Assembly: GCA_026707545.1 (NCBI GenBank)
Contig: JAPOWR010000002.1
Span: 434,001 to 498,000, forward strand
Length of the DNA stretch: 64,000 nt
Origin: Acidobacteriota bacterium
Lineage (GTDB): Bacteria > Acidobacteriota > Thermoanaerobaculia > Multivoradales > Multivoraceae
Direction of reading: 5' to 3'
The translations under genes were made by a program, and so were the position numbers. The notes below the pieces were generated by a model. The model ran no database searches. It was not told the origin of the DNA and saw only the letters and a list, made by a program, of their open reading frames with translations. Shown one piece after another: positions 52,181 through 61,990 of this stretch; within the stretch, counting starts at the first letter, position 1; every line of letters begins with the position of its first letter.

Positions 52181-53773
52181 TCAGCGTGGCTCGTCCTTGT
52201 CCGCCAGCAGGAGTTCACGGCCTCGACTGTTGAGCACGTGTTCCTGCCAACGACGGGAGGCGTACGCGGCCGCGACGGCAAGGAGCAGCGTCCCCGCCGC
52301 AACGAGCCCGGCGGTCGCAGCGCTGACGCGTTCCCGCTCGATGAGCGTGTACAGGGCGAAGCAGAGGAAACAAGGGGCAAGGGCCGGCTGTGGAATCAGA
52401 AGGGAGGCGGTGAACTTTGCGGGGTTCGGGTTGTCCGTCGGCCCCGCACTTCGTTGGGGCCAGTGGAGCTGGATGAGGCCGTACGCGGCGTCGCCGAGGA
52501 GAATGGCCGCGAGTAGCAGGCAGGCCGCCACGAAGAAGAACGGCCATCCGAACCAGTCGAAGAGCGTCATCCCGAAGATGAAGGCGACCAGGAAGGCGAT
52601 CACCACGCTCGGAGCGCGCCCGGATGCCCGAAAGACCTCGGGAAGGGAGAGAGGCAGGGTGAGCGATTCCCGCCAGACGTAGCAGGTCGGCGGTTGCTTC
52701 TCGACGCGAAAACCGTGGAAGGCCACCACGAAGATCCCCGTCATGCCGATAGCCAGCCCGGCGTCGATCGGGAGCCAGACTAGGGCGTAGGCGATCGCGA
52801 TCGCCAGTACCAGGCGCGCTGGTTTGAGGCGCAGGAGGCACTCGGTCTCGAGCACCGTAAGGATGCCCGCGGGGGCGAGTCGGCTCGATCCACGCAGCAG
52901 TCGTGCGAGAGGCAGTACCCGGGAGGCGGCGCGGCGGTCACCGCCGGGATGCTCCAGGTAGCTGCGAAGCAGGAGCCGGTTTTCCAGCACGATCAGGGCA
53001 CCGAGTGAGGCAAGCAGGCCTCCGAGCCTCCCCAGATTCGCCGCCGACCAACCGGGCTGATTGACGATCCCGGCGACGAGCCCTGGCGGCGTGTAACCGA
53101 GAGCGCCCAGACCGGCCGAGTCTTCGATCGCTTGGACAACTCCCTCGGTGTTGAGCTCCCCTGCAAGGCCCGCCGTACCGGCGAGAACCGCCATCTGGAC
53201 GAGCGTCATGGCCGCCAGCAGGGCGAGCGTGCCGAGCAGGCCTTCAACCCAGCGGCTGGCGAGAAGGGACAGGATCGCCGCAGCCCGGCCGAAGATCCAG
53301 ACCAGGCTCAGGATGGCCAGCAGCGTCACCGGCGCTCCCGCGACCCCTCCCGACCTCACGATCGTGAGATATGCGGCGACGGGCCCCAGGACGAACAGCC
53401 AGTAACCCGTCGTGCTCAGAGCAAGACGGAGAGCGTAGAGGTCCCGGAAGCCCACTGGCAGGCGGAGCAGGTCCTGCAGATCGAGCAGCCACGTGACCGG
53501 CGTTCGAAGGGCCACCTGGGCGAGCAACCCGACCGCCACGATGAAGCAGGCGATCGTGTTTAGCAGGTTGCGCCGCAGGACGTCGCTCTCGATGGCGAAG
53601 AGAACGGGAAGCAGTCCGAGGGCGGCGGCGGTCGCGAACGCCAGGAACAGGACCGCGACCAGGACGGTCACCGCGATCTGCTGGTTGGCCTGCCGCAGGG
53701 CGTCCGGAAGTGCCAGCCGCGCGAGGATCAGCAGAACGTTCACCCGGCTGCCCGGGTTCATCAACGTAGCCAT
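52181..53773 (-). CDS. ABC transporter permease, large integral membrane protein
   Basis: 530 residues from ATG 53773. About twelve hydrophobic segments are visible, among them VTVLVAVLFLAFATAAALGL, LLNTIACFIVAVGLLAQVAL, LVIFAAILSLLASRWVEG-like stretches and FFFVAACLLLAAILLGDAA. The architecture matches ABC-2-type permeases of exporters. It is followed by its ATPase and a Yip1 protein. The operon begins 491 bp downstream of the small secreted peptide genes on the same strand, so a link to peptide export or immunity is possible but unproven. Confidence 0.78.
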   Translation of the reverse strand: MATLMNPGSRVNVLLILARLALPDALRQANQQIAVTVLVAVLFLAFATAAALGLLPVLFAIESDVLRRNLLNTIACFIVAVGLLAQVALRTPVTWLLDLQDLLRLPVGFRDLYALRLALSTTGYWLFVLGPVAAYLTIVRSGGVAGAPVTLLAILSLVWIFGRAAAILSLLASRWVEGLLGTLALLAAMTLVQMAVLAGTAGLAGELNTEGVVQAIEDSAGLGALGYTPPGLVAGIVNQPGWSAANLGRLGGLLASLGALIVLENRLLLRSYLEHPGGDRRAASRVLPLARLLRGSSRLAPAGILTVLETECLLRLKPARLVLAIAIAYALVWLPIDAGLAIGMTGIFVVAFHGFRVEKQPPTCYVWRESLTLPLSLPEVFRASGRAPSVVIAFLVAFIFGMTLFDWFGWPFFFVAACLLLAAILLGDAAYGLIQLHWPQRSAGPTDNPNPAKFTASLLIPQPALAPCFLCFALYTLIERERVSAATAGLVAAGTLLLAVAAAYASRRWQEHVLNSRGRELLLADKDEPR

Positions 53774-54264
53774 CGTGTCCTCGGGGTAGCTCTAGCCGGT
53801 TCTCGGGAAGGGTGGGCCGGCACCGGGACTGGTGGCGGGCCGAATCGGCCGCTCCACGCAGGACAAACGAGACCCCCCACCGACTCGCCTGGCGAAGGGA
53901 GCGACCCTAGGCCCAGGGGCGATGGCTAGGTCCGGCAGGGGGTCCGGCTCGCAGGCCCACTGCGCCTCTGACGACCAACAGACGGACGCTACCGCGCTCT
54001 TGTGGCGTCCGTCAAACAAGTTTGCACCGTGCACGGGTACGGGGCAGAGAGGGCCTAGGGATGTTCTCCCCGCAAGAGTGGTTGGCGGCGGCGTACCCGT
54101 TCGGTTTGTCGTTCCACTGCCGAATCCGTAACACGCCGGAGCGAGAGGCACGCGATGGTAGCGCCGACAGCGTCGACCTCAAACGGGTCATCCGAGGTTT
54201 CCGACCTGTTGACGTTGCCATCGCGACCTCTCTGACGAGTGCTATCCGGAGTTGCCGCGTCTTC
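53774..54264. other. Intergenic region holding the second copy of the conserved element
   Basis: 491 bp between the last small-peptide gene and the ABC operon. It contains the element at 53942-54020 and a hairpin-prone stretch near 53836-53853 (GGCGGGCCGAATCGGCC). Short open frames here have no ribosome site or family resemblance, so I annotate no gene. Confidence 0.55.
53942..54020. repeat. Conserved non-coding element, copy B
   Basis: Shares CCGGCTCGCAGGCCCACT, GACGACCAAC and GTCAAAC with copy A at 50411-50495 in the same order. On the minus strand GACGGACGC pairs with GCGTCCGTC (53980-53988 against 54004-54012), a perfect 9-bp stem with different bases from copy A's stem. It lies about 170 bp upstream of the ABC permease start. 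Confidence 0.6.
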
Positions 54265-54564
54265 CTAGACGCAGAGCACTACGGCCAGGGGCGCATAAGC
54301 GCCCAGAAGCGCGAGTCCTGCTCCGCCAGTAGCGGCCCCGACGACGAGGCCAGCCACCGTGGCTCCCGCAACAGCTCCCAGGCACATCATGCTGACTTCG
54401 CCTCCTACGGTCGCAAGAAGCAGTTCATCCCCCAGTGTGTCGACCTCGGTCGGAAGGTGGCCCTGGGGATTGGCCACAGCCGTCGCTTCCATAGCCGTGG
54501 CCGTCGATGCCACGCCGAGAACTATGAAGCAAACCAGGATGAAACGGAGGGCCTTGTCGTTCAT
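54265..54564 (-). CDS. Small secreted peptide precursor with double-glycine-like motif (peptide A)
   Basis: 99 residues from ATG 54564, with AAAGGAAA about 8 bp upstream. Residues 5-24 form a Sec-type signal (probable cleavage after ATA24). A leader-like stretch LGDELLLATVGG (44-55) follows, matching a double-glycine motif at the leucines at -12 and -7 and the GG. The remaining 44 residues are rich in Gly, Ala and Val with several small-residue repeats, and carry Cys61 and Cys98, 36 residues apart. This resembles the core of pore-forming class II bacteriocins. I do not recognise a named family. It is the last gene after the C39 peptidase on the same strand. Confidence 0.7.
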   Translation of the reverse strand: MNDKALRFILVCFIVLGVASTATAMEATAVANPQGHLPTEVDTLGDELLLATVGGEVSMMCLGAVAGATVAGLVVGAATGGAGLALLGAYAPLAVVLCV

Positions 54565-54626
54565 TTGCTTTTTTCCTTTCTACGTTGGGTGTGATTCGAG
54601 TGTGCCGGTGTCATGGTTGCGTCGAT

Positions 54627-54950
54627 TCAGGAGAAGAGAGCGCATGCGAATCCGACGGTAGCCAGCGTGATGCCGACGGGTGCGGCGACGCCGCTCAGCG
54701 TCATGACCAGTCCAGCTCCGGCAGCGAAGCCGCACGCGAAGTCGGTAGCGGCTCCCGTCCCTGCGAGGGCCCCCAGGTCGTATGCACTGAGAGTCGTCAG
54801 ACCGGCGGCGCCTCCGTGGAACTGAGGTGCGGCAGGCAGGCTGCTACTGATGGCCGTATCTGTGAACGAGCGCGAGTCCGGCGCCGATGCGAGTCCGGGT
54901 GATGCCGGAACAAGCAAGGCGGCGAAGGCAATGGATGAGAGTAGTTTCAT
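54627..54950 (-). CDS. Small secreted peptide precursor with double-glycine-like motif (peptide B)
   Basis: 107 residues from ATG 54950, with CGAGGA 10 bp upstream. A signal peptide (LLSSIAFAALLVPASPGLASA) is followed by a spacer and LSAYDLGALAGT (54-65), which fits the double-glycine consensus LSxx[ED]LxxLxG with Thr in the last place. The core from residue 66 is 42 residues, Gly/Ala-rich, with Cys73 and Cys103 29 residues apart. The arrangement is the same as in the peptides at 54265 and 55012. Function inferred only from this architecture and the neighbouring C39 peptidase. Confidence 0.7.
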   Translation of the reverse strand: MKLLSSIAFAALLVPASPGLASAPDSRSFTDTAISSSLPAAPQFHGGAAGLTTLSAYDLGALAGTGAATDFACGFAAGAGLVMTLSGVAAPVGITLATVGFACALFS

Positions 54951-55011
54951 GAGAGGTTGTCCTCGGGGTTCGTAGTGTTCAGTGGTGGTGGTAGGTGATC
55001 GCTCGGTTCCG

Positions 55012-55317
55012 CTAGTAGAGAGCCAGGCAGACGACGGCGAGCGCAGCCGATGCGCCGGCGCCGACGGCGGGGCTACCCGCCAGACTGGCGCCGACCGCGA
55101 CGGCAACGACGCCGGTCCAACAACCGACCTTGCGCCAGTTCACGGCACCGTTGACGGCCTCGAGGGTTGCTAGCGGCAGGACGACGACGTCGGCCCTGGT
55201 TTCGTGCGGCGAGTCTGGAGTGAGGAAGTCCGCGTGAGACAGCGTACTGGCGGCTGCGACCTGCGCGATCAGCGCAAGTGCCACGCAGGCGACGAGCTTG
55301 TGGAGAGGTTTCTTCAT
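55012..55317 (-). CDS. Small secreted peptide precursor with double-glycine-like motif (peptide C)
   Basis: 101 residues from ATG 55317, with AGAAAGGAAC upstream. Signal peptide KLVACVALALIAQVAAA, then a polar spacer, then LPLATLEAVNGA (47-58) with the -12 and -7 leucines, Val at -4 and a GA cleavage pair. The core (59-101) begins VNWRKVGC and has Cys66 and Cys97, 30 residues apart, around an Ala/Gly/Val-rich segment. Core length and cysteine spacing nearly equal those of peptide B, so they look like diverged paralogues. Confidence 0.72.
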   Translation of the reverse strand: MKKPLHKLVACVALALIAQVAAASTLSHADFLTPDSPHETRADVVVLPLATLEAVNGAVNWRKVGCWTGVVAVAVGASLAGSPAVGAGASAALAVVCLALY

Positions 55318-55344
55318 TGATTTGGTTCCTTTCTCTTGCAGCCA

Positions 55345-55653
55345 CTAAAACGGCCAGGGGAGCGGAAGACACTTGGTCGGATCGAACGGGCCGGTGGTCG
55401 GTCCCATCGGACCGAGAATGTAGATCGGGCCGAACGGATCGTCGTCGCAGGGCCACGGCATGTAGATGCTGATCTGCGGCGGGACTTCGGATTGGGTCCC
55501 GGGGAACCCGAGCCGCGAGGGAGCAGGGGGCCTCTCAAGAAGGTCCACCAGCACCGGGGCCGGATCCGTGGGGACAGTGGCTGTGGGAATCGCGGCGGCG
55601 GTGCCGGCGACGAGCATCAGAAGTACGGTCAGCAGGGCTTTTCGCGTTTTCAT
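55345..55653 (-). CDS. Small proline-rich secreted protein (peptide D)
   Basis: 102 residues from ATG 55653, with GAAAGGAC upstream. Signal peptide ALLTVLLMLVAGTAAA, then a mature part rich in proline (about one residue in four) with only two cysteines, Cys69 and Cys95, in YMPWPCDDDPFGPIYILG and PTKCLPLPWPF. It lacks the double-glycine motif and hydrophobic core of the three genes after it. It lies between them and the C39 peptidase, 28 bp and 70 bp away, so it is probably part of the same system, perhaps as partner, scaffold or immunity factor. No family recognised. Confidence 0.68.
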   Translation of the reverse strand: MKTRKALLTVLLMLVAGTAAAIPTATVPTDPAPVLVDLLERPPAPSRLGFPGTQSEVPPQISIYMPWPCDDDPFGPIYILGPMGPTTGPFDPTKCLPLPWPF

Positions 55654-55723
55654 GTGGGGGCGTCCTTTCGGTGGTTTCGGTTTTCTTGTGTGGAATGGAC
55701 GGATTCCGGTTCCGTCCACGGAA

Positions 55724-56275
55724 TCAGGGTGGTCCGCCGGTGAAGGCGAGGAGAACGCCGTCCCAGGAGCGCTCGAACGTGCTCCGGCTCATGCGCAGGC
55801 GGCCGAGGGACGGATCGTCGATGACCAGTTCCGGTCCGGCGCTGCGAATGACGACGAAGTGATCGCCGTGTACATGAGCGATGGCGGGCATCGGAATGTC
55901 GTGCAGCCGCTCTACCGGCAGGCGCAGTCCCTGGCTGCCGAGACCGCGCTCCTCGGCAGTTTTCTTGAGGGCGAGCATGCTGGTGCCGTCCGGGCCGGTG
56001 CCGGTGGAGAACTCGAGTTCGGCGAGCGAGACGCCGGTGATGCCGTGGTGCTCGAGGATCATCTTGAGCGCGGCCGGGCCGCAGTCGGAGCGCTTCTGCT
56101 GCCGAATCACCTGGCCGGATCCGGGCGCCGAAGGGTCGAGGGAGGATGCCCACGCGATGCGGTCCAGGGTGGGGCCGACGGCGCGTACGGCGACGGCTAC
56201 CAGGCCGCCGGCGAGGATGAGCCCGGCCGCGGCAAGGCGTCGATTGCGCGCCACGCGCGACCGATCAGAGCGCAT
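55724..56275 (-). CDS. Membrane-anchored stand-alone C39 (double-glycine) peptidase
   Basis: 183 residues from ATG 56275 with GAGGGC upstream. One N-terminal transmembrane helix (RRLAAAGLILAGGLVAVAVR) precedes a C39 cysteine peptidase domain: QQKRSDCGPAALKMILEHHG with oxyanion Gln60 and nucleophile Cys65, HVHGDHFVVI with His139, and IDDPSLGRLRMS with Asp154. All three catalytic positions are kept. C39 domains normally cut leaders of bacteriocins after GG, GA or GS, as part of an ABC exporter; here the domain stands alone and, by its anchor, should face the periplasm. It overlaps the redox gene upstream by 11 bp. Confidence 0.85.
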   Translation of the reverse strand: MRSDRSRVARNRRLAAAGLILAGGLVAVAVRAVGPTLDRIAWASSLDPSAPGSGQVIRQQKRSDCGPAALKMILEHHGITGVSLAELEFSTGTGPDGTSMLALKKTAEERGLGSQGLRLPVERLHDIPMPAIAHVHGDHFVVIRSAGPELVIDDPSLGRLRMSRSTFERSWDGVLLAFTGGPP

Positions 56276-56771
56276 CGCCCTCGAGTCCCAGAAAGGAGCG
56301 CCAGGCGGCCTCGGGCCGTTCGCCGGTCGTGACGCCCCGGACTCGGGAGTGCTCGTCGACCAGGAACACGAGCGGTACGTGGATGACGCCGAAGCGCTTC
56401 GATAGCGACGCGTCCGGGTCGGCGATCGAGTACAGGCCGGCGGTGTCCTCGAGCCCGGTCGCTTGCGCGGCCGCGACGACCGCGATCAAGTCGAAGTCGC
56501 CTTCACCGCTTGCCGTGACCCTTCGCAGGGCGCCGATCGTGCGGTCGCAGTTTCCGCAACCTGCCCTGGCGAAGGTAACGACCCGAAGCCGGCCCGGAGA
56601 GGCCGGTAGGGACTCGCCGTCGGCGAGGCCCGGCAGGGCGGGGAACAACATGCCGACTTCGGGTCGCTGAGACCGTCTTGCCTCGAGGTTCGACTCGAAC
56701 CAGATCAGGCCGGCCAGGGGGCCGAGGACGGCCAGAGTCACGATCGCGATCGCGAGGCGCCGGCGGTTCAT
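56265..56771 (-). CDS. Membrane-anchored thioredoxin-fold protein with CGNC motif
   Basis: 168 residues from ATG 56771. An N-terminal helix (LAIAIVTLAVLGPLAGLIWF) anchors a thioredoxin-like domain: LRVVTFARAGCGNCDRTIGA, with the redox pair Cys72 and Cys75, and the cis-Pro region GVIHVPLVFLVDEHSRVRG. The TlpA/ResA-like layout implies thiol-disulfide chemistry outside the cytoplasm. Its gene overlaps those on both sides, so it is co-translated with the C39 peptidase; the secreted products downstream each contain exactly one pair of mature cysteines, the obvious candidate substrates. Confidence 0.82.
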   Translation of the reverse strand: MNRRRLAIAIVTLAVLGPLAGLIWFESNLEARRSQRPEVGMLFPALPGLADGESLPASPGRLRVVTFARAGCGNCDRTIGALRRVTASGEGDFDLIAVVAAAQATGLEDTAGLYSIADPDASLSKRFGVIHVPLVFLVDEHSRVRGVTTGERPEAAWRSFLGLEGDAL

Positions 56772-57031
56772 GGCCTGCGCCCCCGGTGGCTGTGGTGCAC
56801 CTGGCGTCGGGTGGAGGGGCCGGGGTGCCTACGGAAGCGCAGCATCGAGATCAGGGGCCCCGAGTGGGAGCCGAGCATCCGGAGCGCGTGCGCCAGGTGC
56901 ACTTCAAGGGTCCGCGGGGGAGGCTCGGCGAGTCGGAGTCGCGGGGTCTTGCCGATGCCGGTGCCCGGCCCGGACCGAACGGCTTCCCGGGGCGCGGTGC
57001 GCAAGTCGTGAGTCAGGTTCAGGGGCTTCAT
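56768..57031 (-). CDS. Small basic protein of unknown function, first gene of the peptide operon
   Basis: 87 residues from ATG 57031, with GGGAAC about 6 bp upstream, ending in an ATGA overlap with the thioredoxin-like gene. The chain is rich in Arg, His and Pro with no signal or transmembrane helix. I recognise no domain. The ribosome site and coupling argue that it is translated, but the composition is also what non-coding GC-rich DNA gives, so it could be a leader region instead. Confidence 0.42.
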   Translation of the reverse strand: MKPLNLTHDLRTAPREAVRSGPGTGIGKTPRLRLAEPPPRTLEVHLAHALRMLGSHSGPLISMLRFRRHPGPSTRRQVHHSHRGRRP

Positions 57032-57098
57032 CGTGTTCCCAGTGGCGTCGTGAGTAGCGCGCTGCCGGTTCAGCAGCGACGTTCATTGACATAGACGC

Positions 57099-57136
57099 AA
57101 AAGGCCCTCGGAACCCGGATTCGGGTTCCGAAGGCC
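57099..57136 (-). terminator. Rho-independent terminator of the SNF2 gene
   Basis: On the minus strand a 15-bp stem with one mismatch (57122-57136 against 57103-57117) closes a 4-base loop and is followed by TTTT (57102-57099). It begins 27 bp beyond the SNF2 stop codon, and separates that gene from the peptide operon, which therefore probably has its own promoter between 57032 and 57098. Confidence 0.8.
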
Positions 57137-57163
57137 CCTATCTGGAGGCCGAGGTGCCCGGCC

Positions 57164-60781
<3,618 letters not shown>

Positions 60782-61088
60782 TCCGGTGGGGTTTCGACCC
60801 GTTTGAATACGCCGGCGCCGCCGGCTAGCAGTTCTGTCGCTCCCCGAAGGACGGTGCGACGTGGCGAACGTCTCGGGAAGCTGAGTCGCGGCCGCTATGA
60901 GCGGGTGGCGGGGCGTTAGCCGGTATGGCGGTCGCCTGCCTCGCGGCGCCGTGCAAGCTGCATGAGTGTAGCCCAAGAACGTAGATAGGCCAAGTGTTCT
61001 TCTTCGTTGGGGTCCGCGTGGCGCCGGTGCCGGCTGCTACGATCGGGGCCGATCGAACGTCGATATCGAGTGAGAGGAGGGTTCGACG
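60782..61088. other. Divergent intergenic region, no gene seen
   Basis: 307 bp between the SNF2 and phytanoyl-CoA dioxygenase-like genes. Probably holds both promoters; GAGAGGAGG at 61071-61079 is a strong ribosome site for the + strand gene. No hairpin or small gene was found. Confidence 0.55.
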
Positions 61089-61988
61089 ATGGCGCAGGCC
61101 GCGACCACGCAGCTCGAACGACCGGACGCCGGTACCAGGGCGCGGTCCGCGCCGGATCGCCTGACCGAGACCCGGCAGCCGTTCGACCTCTCGGATGCCG
61201 TCACCTTGGAGGTGGAGCGCCTCGACATGGCGCAGAACGTCCACGACATGCAGGAACAGGGCTACACGATTCTGCGCGACGTGGCGCCGCCCGAGTTCAC
61301 CGACCGTTTGCGGGCAACCTGTCTGCGCCTGGCGGAGGAGACGGAGGGTCGTGCGAAGGGTCGGTCGGCTGCGCTCCTGCTTGGCCGTGACCCGATCTTC
61401 GAGGATGTCGTCCTGCGGCCGAAGATCCAGGCCCTGGTCGAGATCATGTGCGGCAAGGGGGCCCTGCTCTCCCAGTTGATCTGCAGCGTCCGACCTTTGG
61501 GCGCGGCGAAACTGCCTTTGCACGCGGACCAGAACTGGCTGCCGGCCCCGTTCCCGGTGCACAACCAGCTCCTGACCCTGTGCTGGGCATGCGACGAGTT
61601 CACCGAGGTCGGCGGCTGCACCAAGGTCATTCCGGGGACCCACCGTCTGCGCCGCCACCCGAACGAGGAGGAAGTCGCGACCGAGCCCGGCGCGATTCCG
61701 ACGGAGTGCCCGGCGGGTTCCGTCGTGGTCTGGGACGGTTCGATCTGGCACGGCAACTACCCGCGCGCGATTCCCGGAGAGCGCGTCGTGCTGCACATCA
61801 CGTTCTCCCGTCTGGCGCTGCGCCCGGTGGAGGACTACAGCCACCTGGACGAGGGGTGGCTCGAGGACAAGCCCTGGCCGCTACGGGTGATGCTGGGCCG
61901 GGAGGACTTCCTGGGTAGCACGACGATCGCGCGCGGGCACGCGGACTACACGCATCTCGTGCGCACCTTCAACTGGGCAAAGACCTAG
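61089..61988 (+). CDS. Phytanoyl-CoA dioxygenase family (PhyH) Fe(II)/2-oxoglutarate enzyme
   Basis: 299 residues from ATG 61089. The cupin-fold core has LPLHADQNW, where His and Asp are the first two Fe(II) ligands, TEVGGCTKVIPGTHRLRRHP, and GSIWHGNYPRAIPGERVVLH, with the distal His and the Arg expected to bind 2-oxoglutarate. These enzymes hydroxylate diverse substrates, from fatty acyl chains to secondary metabolites. Neighbours do not show which. The gene ends 2 bp from the convergent DUF5916 gene. Confidence 0.87.
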   Translation: MAQAATTQLERPDAGTRARSAPDRLTETRQPFDLSDAVTLEVERLDMAQNVHDMQEQGYTILRDVAPPEFTDRLRATCLRLAEETEGRAKGRSAALLLGRDPIFEDVVLRPKIQALVEIMCGKGALLSQLICSVRPLGAAKLPLHADQNWLPAPFPVHNQLLTLCWACDEFTEVGGCTKVIPGTHRLRRHPNEEEVATEPGAIPTECPAGSVVVWDGSIWHGNYPRAIPGERVVLHITFSRLALRPVEDYSHLDEGWLEDKPWPLRVMLGREDFLGSTTIARGHADYTHLVRTFNWAKT

Positions 61989-61990
61989 CG

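Noticed and set aside
53792..54151. 119-codon minus-strand frame in the gap before the ABC operon
   Set aside because: It crosses the conserved non-coding element, and the aligned copy at 50411 is not conserved in the same reading frame.
54022..54594. 190-codon + strand frame opposite peptide A
   Set aside because: No family resemblance or ribosome site; the minus-strand frame has a signal peptide and a good ribosome site.
57086..57091. TTGACA as a -35 box for the peptide operon
   Set aside because: It lies on the + strand, opposite to the direction of the operon, with no matching -10 or gene on its own strand.
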